A stretch of 64,000 bases of DNA from Desulfobacterales bacterium (GCA_026984935.1 JALSRD010000100.1:1-64000), one strand, 5' to 3'; positions 1 through 10,496 are shown, counted from the stretch's first letter. Notes: generated by a model not told the origin, from the letters alone. Made by a program: numbers and translations.

Positions 1-342
1 GCCGATTTTACCGCATCGACTGTGTTGCAGGGCATTTGCGTCTGTATACCACAGCTGCATGCCCTGCGCCTTGTATAGGCGGCAAACGCGACGCTTGCAA
101 AATTCAGGTAATAACTGCCTGAATCCTCATTGCCACGCGGATCGAAAGCAGCGAATCGGAAGCGGCCGTTTGAAAAGAGAACAGTTGCCGGTGCCGCCTT
201 GCCTCAAACCGGAACAGTGCCCTCGACGGCGGCGGCCGGCCGCCGGCAAGACGGGGCAACGGGTTTTTCCGGGATTTTTGTCGCCGGCCGGGCGCTTGCC
301 AACGTAGAAGCGGTCCATTCCAGAGAAGAAGTTGAGAAAATC

Positions 343-1140
343 ATGTGCCTCCTGCTCATCGCGCTGGAACAGCATCCCACCTACAAACTGATTCTGGCTG
401 CCAACCGGGACGAGTACTATGACCGGCCGACAGCTGCGGCGCGGTTCTGGGAAAACCACCGTGACCTGCTTGCGGGCCGCGACCTGAAAGCGGGCGGCAC
501 CTGGCTCGGGATCACCAGGTCCGGGCGGTTGGCCGCCATTACCAACTTTCGGGATCCCGCCCATACGATCGAACAGGCCCCTTCGCGCGGCGGCCTCGTG
601 CTGAATTTCCTCAAGAGCAGGCAGTCCGCTGCCCGGTACCTTGACGGTATCCGGCAAAATGCACGGCAGTACAATGGGTTCAACCTGGTGGCGGGAACCG
701 TGGATGCGCTTTTCTGGTACTCGAACAGGGGACCCGGCATCCGGCGGCTTTCAAAAGGCATTTACGCCCTGAGCAATCATCTCCTGGATACGCCGTGGCC
801 CAAGGTGGTCAATGCCAAGCAGAAGTTCAGTGCCCTCCTGGCACGCGGGGAAGCCCTGCAGCCGGATGCATGCTTTGCCATGCTCAGTGACAGACGCCGG
901 CCACCGGATGAAAGCCTGCCGCATACCGGCGCGGGGTTGGAATGGGAAAGAATATTGAGTCCGATTTTCATTTCAAGCCCGCTGTACGGCACCCGCTCTT
1001 CCACCGTCATTCTCGTCGACCGCCGGGGCCGGGTTCTGTTTGCCGAAAGGACATATACCGGCCGGCCGGACCGCTTTCAGGATGTCACCCGCCGCTTTGC
1101 CCTGGAAAACACGGCGCCCCTGTGCGCTGCTGAGCGCTGA
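343..1140 (+). CDS. NRDE family protein (TANGO2-like)
   Basis: ORF contains MCLLLIALEQHP and the AANRDEYYDRP (NRDE) motif; the internal ATG at 343 is preferred over the track start at 130. Confidence 0.85.
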   Translation: MCLLLIALEQHPTYKLILAANRDEYYDRPTAAARFWENHRDLLAGRDLKAGGTWLGITRSGRLAAITNFRDPAHTIEQAPSRGGLVLNFLKSRQSAARYLDGIRQNARQYNGFNLVAGTVDALFWYSNRGPGIRRLSKGIYALSNHLLDTPWPKVVNAKQKFSALLARGEALQPDACFAMLSDRRRPPDESLPHTGAGLEWERILSPIFISSPLYGTRSSTVILVDRRGRVLFAERTYTGRPDRFQDVTRRFALENTAPLCAAER

Positions 1141-1160
1141 TGCCCGCCTGAAGCTGAACA

Positions 1161-1203
1161 GGAATATGCGGGAATATGCGGCCGTTGCGGGCCTGTGGCC
1201 GCA
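1161..1203. repeat. Tandem 10-mer plus hairpin between convergent genes
   Basis: GGAATATGCG x2 (1161-1180); TGCGGCC/GGCCGCA inverted repeat (1177-1183, 1197-1203). Confidence 0.6.
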
Positions 1204-1214
1204 GCGCTTCAGCC

Positions 1215-2756
1215 CTACGTTCCTTCCAGCACCCTGAAGATTTCACCTTTTTCATAAACGCTGCGGAAAGCGGCCACGATCTCGGGGTCGAAATGCCGGC
1301 CGCAGTTGTCGTCGATGAGCTTCAGGATCTGCCCTTCCGGCATGCGCTTGCGGTAGGCGCGGTCCGAGGACAGCGAATCGTAGACGTCGGCCACCGCCAG
1401 AATGCGGGACAAAAGAGGAATGTCGCGTCCCTTCAGACCGTCCGGGTAACCGCTGCCGTCGAAGCGCTCGTGGTGATAGCGGATAATCTCCTGCTCGCGG
1501 GCCCACAGCCCCAGGTGGCCGACGATCTCGGCACCGATCACGGGATGCCGCTTGATTACGTCGAATTCCTCTGTGGTCAGCGAGGCGGGCTTGAGCAGGA
1601 TCTGGTCGCGGATGCCGATCTTGCCGATGTCGTGAAGGTAGCCGGCGGTGTTCAAAATGCCGAGCTCCTCCTCGGAACAGCCCATCTGGCGGCCGATCAC
1701 CATGGCAATTCTGGTGACGCGGTTGGAGTGCTGTTCGGTATACGGATCGCGTGCTTCAATGGCCTTGACAAAGGCGTAGAGGGTGGAGAACAGGTTCTCG
1801 TAAATGTTCTCATAAAGCGCCAGGTTCTCGATGGCATAACCGGCATTATGGGTCATGAATGACAGGAAATACAGGTCTTTCTCGTTGAAATGGCCACCGG
1901 CGGCAGCCGTGGCGGCGGTCAGGGCACCGAAAGTCTTGTCCCTGATTTTCAGGGGCACCACCATCAATGACCCCGTATTGCGCGGCAGGTTGGCGGAACC
2001 GCCGTTGCCTGGAACCAGCAGGGGGATCTGGTCGCTCACGGTTTCCATGACCAGTTTTTCGATTTGCGGGTCGATGGGGGCAGCCGGTTTGACGCCGGCG
2101 CGGGATCCCTGCGGTCCGGATGCGGCCACGGCGGCCGGCCGCTGCATGGCGGCGTTGAGGATGTAAAAGACGGCTTCATCGGCATGCGTAATTTCCACCG
2201 TCATTTCGGTAACGCGGCTGAAAACGTCACTGCTGGTGCGGATGGCGGTGATGTCGCGCATGATTTTGTTTAAGATATTGAGCTCGTTGACCTTTTCCTC
2301 GAGTTCGGCGTTCAGCGCCTCCAGCTGCTTTTTACGCCGCACCTCACCTTTCAGGAGCGCGTTTTCCATAAACAGTTTCTGCTGCTGGAAGACCCGCCGG
2401 ATGCACAGCTCCATCTGGTTCAAGTTGACCGGCTTGATCAGAAAATCGACCACCCCGTTTTTGATCGTCCGGATGGCGCTGTCCAGCGAAGGGAAGCCGG
2501 TCATGATGATGACGGGAATGGTGCTGTCGTGGCTGTTGATGTACTCGGCCAGTTCCAGGCCGTCCATTTCCGGCATGTTGATATCGGTAAAACAGCAGTC
2601 GATGCTCTCTTCTGCCAGCACCCGGATGGCCTCCCGGCCATTGGCTGCCGTAAGCACCCGGTAACCCTTCATCTCGAAGTACTCCTGGGCGATCTCGAGG
2701 ATACTCTCCTCGTCGTCCACAAAAAGCAGGGTTTCCCTTTTGCCGTGGGTGTTCAT
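1215..2756 (-). CDS. Response regulator with receiver, GAF-like and HD-GYP domains (putative c-di-GMP phosphodiesterase)
   Basis: Receiver motif DCCFTDINMPEMDG; YLHDIGKIGI; HHERFDGSGYPDGLKG. Confidence 0.92.
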   Translation of the reverse strand: MNTHGKRETLLFVDDEESILEIAQEYFEMKGYRVLTAANGREAIRVLAEESIDCCFTDINMPEMDGLELAEYINSHDSTIPVIIMTGFPSLDSAIRTIKNGVVDFLIKPVNLNQMELCIRRVFQQQKLFMENALLKGEVRRKKQLEALNAELEEKVNELNILNKIMRDITAIRTSSDVFSRVTEMTVEITHADEAVFYILNAAMQRPAAVAASGPQGSRAGVKPAAPIDPQIEKLVMETVSDQIPLLVPGNGGSANLPRNTGSLMVVPLKIRDKTFGALTAATAAAGGHFNEKDLYFLSFMTHNAGYAIENLALYENIYENLFSTLYAFVKAIEARDPYTEQHSNRVTRIAMVIGRQMGCSEEELGILNTAGYLHDIGKIGIRDQILLKPASLTTEEFDVIKRHPVIGAEIVGHLGLWAREQEIIRYHHERFDGSGYPDGLKGRDIPLLSRILAVADVYDSLSSDRAYRKRMPEGQILKLIDDNCGRHFDPEIVAAFRSVYEKGEIFRVLEGT

Positions 2757-2932
2757 GTACCTTACCTTCCCTGAAATGAAAAAGACATGTTATCATTATC
2801 GGCAGGAAAATAAAATCCTTTTGGCGACGCCTTCTGAAAGGGTGCCCTTGATTCAGGTCCGGACTTGGCGTAAGATTCCTTTAAAATGCCCTCTCAACAG
2901 CCCGGGCCGGTTGTTGCCGGCAGGAAGCGCCC

Positions 2933-4057
2933 ATGAAAAAGCTGACCATCGTGCATACCGAAAGCCACACCCAGTGGGGCGGGCAGGAATTGCGCGTGCT
3001 CACGGAATGCACCTGGATGCAGGCGCGGGGGCACCGTGTTTTCCTGGCGGCCCCCCGGCATGCGCGTATCTATCCCAAGGCAAGGGCCGCCGGCATCGGC
3101 GTTTATCCTTATGCCTTTTCCCGCCTGAGCGCTGCCATGGACCTCCTGCGATTGCGCTGGCTGCTCAAACAGCTGGCCCCGGATGTGCTGAATACCCACG
3201 GCAACATGGACAGCAAGGTGGCGCTGGTGGCGGCCCGGGGTCTTGGTATCGGGTGCGTGATCCGCTCCCGCCACCACAGCCATCCGGTCAGCCCTTCGTG
3301 GTACAACCGGCGCCTTTACCGGGATTTCAGCCATTACGTGCTGACCACCGGCAGCTGCATTTCGCGGCAGATCGTCGCTGACCTGGGTGTTTGTGCGGAC
3401 AAGGTCGTCACCCTGGGCAGTGGTATCCGGCCGCCCGCAAACCTGCCGCAGAAATCAGCGGCGCGTGCCCGGCTGTGCGCGGAGCTGGGCCTCGGTGAGA
3501 CGGCACGCTTTATCGGCTGTGTGGCCATGCTGCGCGACTGGAAAGGCCACGATGTGCTGCTCGATGCCTTTGTACGCATCCATGACCGTCTGGAGAGGTA
3601 CCATCTCGTGTTGGTGGGAGACGGTGACGAGCGCGAAAATCTGCAGCGGCGGGTGCGGCGCGCCGGCCTTGCGCAGCGGGTGCATTTTACCGGTTTCCGA
3701 AAAAATCCCTGGCCCTATTTCCGGGCTTTGGACTGTAACGTGCTGGCGAGCACGAAAAACGAGGGTATCCCCCAGGTGCTGCTGCAGGCCATGTATGCGC
3801 GCTGTGCCGTGATCGGCACGGACGTGGGCGGCATTCCGGACATCGTACGGCCGGCTGAAACCGGCCTGCTGGTCGCGCCTGAAAATCCCGGTCAACTGGC
3901 GGAGGCGCTGATCGCAACCCTGAACGATCGGGAGAAAACCCGGCAGCGGGTGGAAAAGGCTTATGCTTTTGTCAATGCACACTACACCCTAGACCGTATG
4001 GGGGAGCGCCTGCTGGGGCTCTACGAAAGGGCTTTTACAACCGCCGATCCCCGCTGA
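2933..4057 (+). CDS. Glycosyltransferase family 4 (group 1)
   Basis: GT4-type N- and C-terminal blocks; KNEGIPQVLLQAMYARCAVIGTDVGGIPDIV. Confidence 0.88.
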   Translation: MKKLTIVHTESHTQWGGQELRVLTECTWMQARGHRVFLAAPRHARIYPKARAAGIGVYPYAFSRLSAAMDLLRLRWLLKQLAPDVLNTHGNMDSKVALVAARGLGIGCVIRSRHHSHPVSPSWYNRRLYRDFSHYVLTTGSCISRQIVADLGVCADKVVTLGSGIRPPANLPQKSAARARLCAELGLGETARFIGCVAMLRDWKGHDVLLDAFVRIHDRLERYHLVLVGDGDERENLQRRVRRAGLAQRVHFTGFRKNPWPYFRALDCNVLASTKNEGIPQVLLQAMYARCAVIGTDVGGIPDIVRPAETGLLVAPENPGQLAEALIATLNDREKTRQRVEKAYAFVNAHYTLDRMGERLLGLYERAFTTADPR

Positions 4058-4145
4058 ACACATCCCTTGCATCCGGCGTCCGCCGGAAGCCGGCCGCTCC
4101 GGCTGGTGCGGCCAGGCCAAAAGGGCTCTGCCGGAAAACGAAAGC

Positions 4146-4174
4146 GGCCTGTCGCGCGCGGCGGCAGACAGGCC
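4146..4174 (-). terminator. Putative terminator between convergent GT4 gene and ftsK
   Basis: GGCCTGTC (4146-4153) / GACAGGCC (4167-4174); T-rich GCTTTCGTTTTCC follows on the minus strand. Confidence 0.5.
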
Positions 4175-6397
4175 TCAGGGCATGTTGTCGTAGCCGCGCA
4201 CCAGTATCTCGCGGGGCTTGGCGCCGTCGGAAGGCCCCACGATGCCCTCGGCCTCCATGCGCTCCACGATGCGCGCGGCCCGGTTGTAGCCGATGCGCAG
4301 ATGGCGCTGGACCATGGATATGGATGCGTGGCCGGTGCGCGTCACCAGTGCCACGGCATCGTCGTAGCGCTCATCGACCTCCTCTTGCGCCGCGTCCGGT
4401 TTGCTTTCCTTGGCAGGCTGGATGACGGTCTCGTCGTAATCGGGTGGTTTCTGGCCGCGCAGAAACTCGGTGATGCGCGCCAGTTCTTCCTCCGAGATGT
4501 AGGCGCCGTGGATGCGCTGGATTTTGGCGCTGCCCGGCGGCAGAAAGAGCATATCGCCCTTGCCCAGCAGCGTTTCGGCCCCGTTGGTGTCGATGATGGT
4601 GCGCGAGTCGGTCTTGGAGGAGACCTGAAATGTCAGGCGGGTGGGGAAGTTGGCCTTGATGATGCCGGTCAGCACGTCCACCGAGGGCCGCTGGGTCGCC
4701 AGGATCAGGTGGATGCCGGCGGCGCGGGCCATCTGGGCCAGGCGCGTCAGGGCGACTTCCACGTCCCGCGAGGCCACGATCATCAGGTCGGCCAGCTCGT
4801 CGATGATGATTACCACCAGGGGCAGTCTCTGCAGCTCGCTCTGCGGGTCGCTTTTGCGCGCTTTTTCCACCTTGCGGTTGTACTGGGCGATATTGCGCAC
4901 CTTGTGGTCGGCCAGCAGTTCGTAGCGCCGCTCCATTTCGCGTACGGCCCAGAACAGGGCGTTGGTTGCTTTCTTGACGTCGGTCACCACCGGTGTAATC
5001 AGGTGCGGGATGCCTTCGTACAGCGACAGCTCGATGCGTTTGGGGTCGATCATGATCAGCTTGACGTCGTCGGGCCCGGATTTAAAGAGCAGGCTGCAGA
5101 TCATGGTGTTTAAGGCCACGCTTTTGCCCGAGCCGGTGGCGCCGGCAATCAGCAGGTGGGGCATTTTGTCGAGGCTGGTCACCACGGGATCGCCGACGAT
5201 ATCCTTTCCCAGGCAGATGGCCAGTTGGGACCGTGTCCTGGTGTAGGCTTGAGAATTGACGATTTCCTTGAACTTGACCAGTTCGCGCACGGCATTGGGG
5301 ATTTCAATGCCGATGACCGCTTTTCCGGGGATGGGGGCCACAATCCGGATGCTGGCGGCGCGCAGCGCCAGGGCCAGGTCGTCGCTCAGGCTGACGATAC
5401 GGTTGATCTTGACGCCGGCGGCCGGTTCGTATTCAAAGGTGGTGATCACCGGCCCGGGTGTTACGGCCACGACCTTGCCGCGTACGCCGAAATCATCCAG
5501 CTTTTTTTCCAGCAGCTTGGACTGCATGCGCAGGCTGGCGTCGTCGACGCCGGCCGGTTTGGCTTCCGGGTCCTCCAGCAGACGGATCGACGGCAGCTGG
5601 AAGCCCTCCTGGGTGCGCATGAAGGCAAAAACTTTCTGCTGGGGGGGCTCCGGTTTGGGGGACGGCCGCGGTTTGGCGGTCTTGATCTTTACGGGCGGCG
5701 CCTTTTCAGGTGCCAGGCGCTTCTTCAGCGCCCGGCGCTGGCGCGTCTTTTTTTTGCGTTCGCGTCGTTTGGTGATCTGGGTGTTGAACCGGTCGGCGAT
5801 CTTTTGCAGCGTGCGAAAGGTCTGTGCGCCGAATCCGATCAGTGAAAAGCCGGTGGAAAGGATCAACCCGATGATCCAGAGCAGCAGCAGGATGAAAACC
5901 GCCCCGGTTTCATTGGCGTATTTCACCAGTACCGATTTTAAGGGGATGCCGATGAGCCCGCCGGATGAGAAGCGGCTGCCCATCAGTACGTAGCTGTCCC
6001 GGTGCAGGGCGAAGAGGCTGCCGCTGGTGACGATCAGCAGCACGGCACCGCAGATCGTCGCGGCCAGGGTTTTGGCGCTGTGGCGCCGGCCGCCGAAAAA
6101 ATGCAGGCAGGCCAGCAGCAGCAGCACGGGAATCCAGAAGGCCCCCATCCCAAAAAGCCCCACCAGCATGCCGGACACGTGGGCGCCGATCAGGCCCAGC
6201 AGGTTGTGAATGTGCCCCGTGGCCGTGGCATTGTTGATGGAAGGGTCCTGGGGACTGTAGGAAATCAGGCTGATCAGGGTGAAGATGACCACGAAAAACA
6301 TCAGTATCGCGCTGATTTCCCGGCGCGCAACCTGTGACGTCTTGTGCTTCAAGCAATCCTCCCAAGATGCATGCCGAAATACCGGCCGGGCCGGCAT
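4175..6397 (-). CDS. ftsK: DNA translocase FtsK/SpoIIIE; TTG start at 6352 also possible
   Basis: N-terminal TM segments, Walker A GATGSGKSV, ATQRPSVDVLTG, C-terminal gamma (winged-helix) domain. Confidence 0.95.
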   Translation of the reverse strand: MPARPVFRHASWEDCLKHKTSQVARREISAILMFFVVIFTLISLISYSPQDPSINNATATGHIHNLLGLIGAHVSGMLVGLFGMGAFWIPVLLLLACLHFFGGRRHSAKTLAATICGAVLLIVTSGSLFALHRDSYVLMGSRFSSGGLIGIPLKSVLVKYANETGAVFILLLLWIIGLILSTGFSLIGFGAQTFRTLQKIADRFNTQITKRRERKKKTRQRRALKKRLAPEKAPPVKIKTAKPRPSPKPEPPQQKVFAFMRTQEGFQLPSIRLLEDPEAKPAGVDDASLRMQSKLLEKKLDDFGVRGKVVAVTPGPVITTFEYEPAAGVKINRIVSLSDDLALALRAASIRIVAPIPGKAVIGIEIPNAVRELVKFKEIVNSQAYTRTRSQLAICLGKDIVGDPVVTSLDKMPHLLIAGATGSGKSVALNTMICSLLFKSGPDDVKLIMIDPKRIELSLYEGIPHLITPVVTDVKKATNALFWAVREMERRYELLADHKVRNIAQYNRKVEKARKSDPQSELQRLPLVVIIIDELADLMIVASRDVEVALTRLAQMARAAGIHLILATQRPSVDVLTGIIKANFPTRLTFQVSSKTDSRTIIDTNGAETLLGKGDMLFLPPGSAKIQRIHGAYISEEELARITEFLRGQKPPDYDETVIQPAKESKPDAAQEEVDERYDDAVALVTRTGHASISMVQRHLRIGYNRAARIVERMEAEGIVGPSDGAKPREILVRGYDNMP

Positions 6398-6411
6398 TTA
6401 CAGCGTGGATC

Positions 6412-8061
6412 TCAAATTTCCAGGATAAACGGCAGAATAACCGGCCGCCGTCCGATGGTAAAGAAAAAATACTGCCGCAGCACCATCTGCAACCTGGCCT
6501 TCAGGGCGGCCATGCGGTCCGGAAGGGCCGGATCGAGCTCCTCCACGGTTTCGAGCACGACGCAGATGGCGTCTTCCAGCAGGTGGCCCTTCTGGGTTTC
6601 GAAAACAAAGCCCCGTGAGACGATTTCCGGCCCATAGACGATGATGCCGGTCTCTTCGTCAAAGGCCAGGGTGACCGCCACCAGTCCGTCTTCGGACAAG
6701 AGGCGCCTTTCGCGCAAGACCGAGCGGCCCACATCGCCGATGCCTTTGCCATCCACCAGCACCCGCCCGGTGGGGACGCGGTCCCGCACGCCGGCGCTTT
6801 CCGAATCGAACGTGATGACCTGGCCGTTTTCCGCCAGCAGGGTGTTTTCAATAGGGATGCCGACCTCGCAGGCCAGGCGGCCGTGCAGGACCAGGTGGCG
6901 GTATTCACCGTGTATGGGAATAAAGTAGCGCGGCCGCGTCAGGTTGATCATCAGCTTCAGCTCTTCCCGGAAAGCGTGCCCGGAGACATGGATATCGGAA
7001 ATTTTTTCGTAGACCACCTCGGCGCCGCGGCGATAGAGGTCGTTGATGATTTTGGCGATGGCGCGTTCGTTGCCCGGGATGAACTTGGAGGACAGAATCA
7101 CCGTGTCTTCGGGCTTGATGTGGATCTGGCGGTGCCGCCCGGCGGCCATGCGCGCCAGCGCGGACATGGGTTCTCCCTGGCTGCCGGTGGTGACGATGAC
7201 GACGCGGTCATCGGTGTGGCGGCCGACCTCCTCGATGGCGATCTCGACGCCGGTCGGGATATGCAGATGGCCCAGCTCTTTGGCGATATGCACACTGGTT
7301 TCGATGGACCGGCCGGTAAAGGCGATTTGGCGGTTTTCACCGGCGGCAATCTCGACGATCTGCTGGATGCGCACGATGGAAGAGGCAAACAGCGCCACGA
7401 TGATGCGGCCCGGGCTGCCGGCGGCGATGGCGGCCAGGGTTTTGCCGATGGTGCGGTCGGAAACGGTGTAGCCCTCTTTTTCGACATTGGTGGAATCCGA
7501 CAGGAGCGCCAGCACGCCCTGCTGGCCCAGCTGAGCCAGGCGGCCGACATCGGTGCGTCCGCCTTCGGTGGCGGTGTGGCCGATTTTGAAGTCGCCGCTG
7601 TGGATCACCAGGCCCAGCGGTGTGCGGATGGCCAGGCCGACACCGTCGACGACGCTGTGGCAGACGCGGATGAATTCGATTTCGAAACAGCCCAGCCGGA
7701 TGGTGTCCTGGGGGCTGACTTCGTGCAGGCCGGGCGGCTGGGCAATGGCGGCAGATTCCAGTTTGTGGCGCACCAGCCCCAGGGTGAAGGCGGTGCCGAA
7801 AACCGGGGCGTTGATGTGCCTCAAAAGAAAAGGCAAAGCACCGATATGGTCCTCGTGGGCATGCGTCAGAATGATGCCGGAAACCTTCCGGTGGTTGCGT
7901 TTGAGATACTGCATATCCGGAATGACGAAGTCGACACCCGGCATGTCGGGGTCCGGAAACATCAGTCCGGCATCGACGATAAAGAGGGTGTCGCGGCACT
8001 CGAAAACCATCATGTTGAGGCCGATTTCGCCCAGCCCCCCCAAAGGGATGATTTTTAACAT
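6412..8061 (-). CDS. rnj: Ribonuclease J (beta-CASP metallo-beta-lactamase)
   Basis: MLKIIPLGGLGEIGLNMM start, THAHEDHIGALPFLL, HVSGHAFREELKLMI; the longer track start at 8235 overlaps plsC. Confidence 0.93.
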   Translation of the reverse strand: MLKIIPLGGLGEIGLNMMVFECRDTLFIVDAGLMFPDPDMPGVDFVIPDMQYLKRNHRKVSGIILTHAHEDHIGALPFLLRHINAPVFGTAFTLGLVRHKLESAAIAQPPGLHEVSPQDTIRLGCFEIEFIRVCHSVVDGVGLAIRTPLGLVIHSGDFKIGHTATEGGRTDVGRLAQLGQQGVLALLSDSTNVEKEGYTVSDRTIGKTLAAIAAGSPGRIIVALFASSIVRIQQIVEIAAGENRQIAFTGRSIETSVHIAKELGHLHIPTGVEIAIEEVGRHTDDRVVIVTTGSQGEPMSALARMAAGRHRQIHIKPEDTVILSSKFIPGNERAIAKIINDLYRRGAEVVYEKISDIHVSGHAFREELKLMINLTRPRYFIPIHGEYRHLVLHGRLACEVGIPIENTLLAENGQVITFDSESAGVRDRVPTGRVLVDGKGIGDVGRSVLRERRLLSEDGLVAVTLAFDEETGIIVYGPEIVSRGFVFETQKGHLLEDAICVVLETVEELDPALPDRMAALKARLQMVLRQYFFFTIGRRPVILPFILEI

Positions 8062-8780
8062 GATGCGCCGTTGTCTCCGTGACCGTAAAAAGCATCGCTG
8101 ATGACCCGGTGGACGTGCGCCATCAGGGCGTTCTTGGCGCGCCCTTCGAACCCACTGGTTTCGATGGGCGCCTTGACCTCGATTGCGACACGGCCCGGCC
8201 GGATGCGCAGGCTGTTGCGCGGCATGACGGCCCACGTGCCGCGGATGATCACGGGCACGATGGGCACGCCGGACTTGCGCGCCAGGTAAAAGCCGCCTTT
8301 TTTAAATTCCTGAATGCGGCCGTCGTAGCTGCGCGTGCCTTCCGGAAAAATCAGGACCGAGGTGCCGTTACGGATCGTTTGGGCCGCCTGCCGGATGCTT
8401 TCGATGGCTGCGCGGCGGTCGGAACGGTCGATGCTGATATAGCCGCATCCCCGCATTCCGCGGCCGAATATGGGAATTTTGAAAAGCTCCGCTTTGGCCA
8501 GCCAGCGGAACTGGACGTCCAGATGGCCCAACAGGACCGGAATATCGAAGTTGCTCTGGTGGTTGGCCATAAAGATGTAGGACCGGCGCGGATCGATGTG
8601 CTCGAGCCCTTTGACCTGTACCTTGATGCGGGCAACCAGCAGGATCGAGCGCGCCCACAGGCGTGCGACCCGGTGCGGGGCGTTGCCCGTTTTGCTGAAG
8701 CAGGCGAGGATGATGGTCAGCGTTGCCATAACGGCCGTTGCCGGTACGATGTACAGGATAACGAGGATCGTGTTCAGCAT
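8055..8780 (-). CDS. plsC: 1-acyl-sn-glycerol-3-phosphate acyltransferase
   Basis: NHQSNFDIPV (HX4D) and FPEGTRS motifs. Confidence 0.92.
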   Translation of the reverse strand: MLNTILVILYIVPATAVMATLTIILACFSKTGNAPHRVARLWARSILLVARIKVQVKGLEHIDPRRSYIFMANHQSNFDIPVLLGHLDVQFRWLAKAELFKIPIFGRGMRGCGYISIDRSDRRAAIESIRQAAQTIRNGTSVLIFPEGTRSYDGRIQEFKKGGFYLARKSGVPIVPVIIRGTWAVMPRNSLRIRPGRVAIEVKAPIETSGFEGRAKNALMAHVHRVISDAFYGHGDNGASC

Positions 8781-8885
8781 GTTGTTGGATTCACCGCCGC
8801 TGGTTTTGCATGTCCGGCATGTGTGCCGCCGGTTCTCCCGGGGTTTCCACTTGTACCTTTCCGCGGGAAAACACGTGCCTGTGCC

Positions 8886-9218
8886 TCACAGCTTGATGTG
8901 CAGCTCGTCCAGTATACGATCGAGCAGGTTCATGAGCCAGTCGCGCTGGGCATTGTCGGCATACTGCATGCAGCCGCAGCGGATGCGCTGCTGTGTTCGC
9001 ACCAGCAGTTCGCAAGACAACTGCCCGTTGGCGAGTTCAAAGGCAAAATAAAAGGGCTGGCACTGGGTGTGCTGCGCCTGGATCGGTTTGAACAGCGCGG
9101 GCTTCAAGGGGACCCAGTATACGCCGTCAATGGCCGAAGCCGTGTATTTTTGATCCAGATAAGCTTTCAGCCTGTGCTGGTCATCCGGCCGAATCTGGTC
9201 GATAACATATTGTTTCAT
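8886..9218 (-). CDS. Hypothetical protein, about 110 aa
   Basis: Open frame starting MKQYVIDQIRPDDQ; no family recognised. Confidence 0.6.
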   Translation of the reverse strand: MKQYVIDQIRPDDQHRLKAYLDQKYTASAIDGVYWVPLKPALFKPIQAQHTQCQPFYFAFELANGQLSCELLVRTQQRIRCGCMQYADNAQRDWLMNLLDRILDELHIKL

Positions 9219-9316
9219 ATAAATATAATTACCACCTTTCGGCCGGTAGTGCAAGGGGTATATGTGCCCGGGGGGCCGATCCGGCGACGGGATCAATGTG
9301 CGCCGTAATCAGGATG

Positions 9317-9844
9317 TTAGACAGATGCCGTGCTGTGCACGGCCCGGCCGGATTCCAGATCGAGCAGGGTCTGTTTCAATTCGGTGCCGCCGCCGAAGCG
9401 GCCGAAAGAGCCGTCGCTGCGGATGACACGGTGGCAGGGAATCACCAGCGGGAAGGGGTTTTGTGCCAGGGTTGTGCCCACGAAGCGGTAGGCCCGTGGA
9501 CAGCCGATGGCGTCGGCAATGTCCCGGTAGGCACGGGTCTGGCCGAAGGGAATTGCGCCGGTTGCCGCGAGCACGGCCTGCTGCAGGCGGGTCAGGGAGG
9601 TCATGTCCAAAAAATCCCAGGGGATCGCTATGGGGTGCGGCGGTTTGTCGAAATAGGTGCGCATGCTGCTTGCCAGCTGCTGAATGCGCGGGTGGCTGGC
9701 GGATTGGACCACCGGATGGGGGCCGGCGGCCGCAAACAGCCGGCTTTTGGGCTGTGGCAGGGATGTTCCCAGGATCGCAAAGGGCTTGGAACGGTAGGCA
9801 ATGGCACAATGGCCCAAGGCCGTCGCAAAAACGAAATAGCGCAT
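9317..9844 (-). CDS. ogt: Methylated-DNA--protein-cysteine methyltransferase
   Basis: Active-site IPCHRVIRSDGSFGRFGGG. Confidence 0.92.
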   Translation of the reverse strand: MRYFVFATALGHCAIAYRSKPFAILGTSLPQPKSRLFAAAGPHPVVQSASHPRIQQLASSMRTYFDKPPHPIAIPWDFLDMTSLTRLQQAVLAATGAIPFGQTRAYRDIADAIGCPRAYRFVGTTLAQNPFPLVIPCHRVIRSDGSFGRFGGGTELKQTLLDLESGRAVHSTASV

Positions 9845-10116
9845 CGGATGCTCCTTGTGGGGCCGCCCAAAAAAGGACTGACATGGGCGTTGCCGCTTCC
9901 TGCCGGGTTGTGCTGCGAAATCACAACAGATGCCGGGTGCTTATGAAGCATTCGTGCTTTACGGCCGCGCTTCGCCGGCGCAGGCTGGCTGAGTTTTGAA
10001 AGCTGTAAATGCTGTACAGACCGAAAAGCCGTTGGTGTGCAGGTGGTGGCGGAAAAAGGGCGGAAGCGAAAGAGATACCCCGGCCAATGGCCGGGGTATC
10101 TGAATGACTGAAATTC

Positions 10117-10305
10117 TTAGGTCTCCTCGACGGTAATGGCATCCTGCTCGCAGACTTCAATGCAGCTTTCGCAGCCGAGGCATTCTTCTGCATTGACGGG
10201 TGAAGATTTGCCGTCCACCATTTCATAGACTTCAACGGGGCAAACGTCGACACACTCCTCACAACCCACGCACTTCTCCTGATCGACAGTCGGGATAAAA
10301 GCCAT
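10117..10305 (-). CDS. 2[4Fe-4S] ferredoxin
   Basis: CVGCEECVDVCP and CLGCESCIEVCE motifs; RBS aaggaggttgtt upstream. Confidence 0.93.
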   Translation of the reverse strand: MAFIPTVDQEKCVGCEECVDVCPVEVYEMVDGKSSPVNAEECLGCESCIEVCEQDAITVEET

Positions 10306-10496
10306 GTAACAACCTCCTTAAAATGAGATTTAATTCCAGCAGCGCCTGTTCATACCATTCGCTTTGCCGGGAAACCCTTATACCAATTCCTGAGACGAGT
10401 CAAGCCCTGGGCCGTAATTTTTTCGGCGGGGCTGAAAAATGCATAATTCATTGTTAACATAGCTGATATTGATAAAAACAGTGCGTCGCTGATGTT

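Noticed and set aside
130-342. N-terminal extension of the NRDE ORF track
   Set aside because: NRDE proteins start MCxxL...; the extension is low-complexity Arg/Ala-rich sequence.
8062-8235. N-terminal extension of the RNase J ORF track
   Set aside because: Overlaps plsC; MLKIIPLGGLGEIG is the conserved start.
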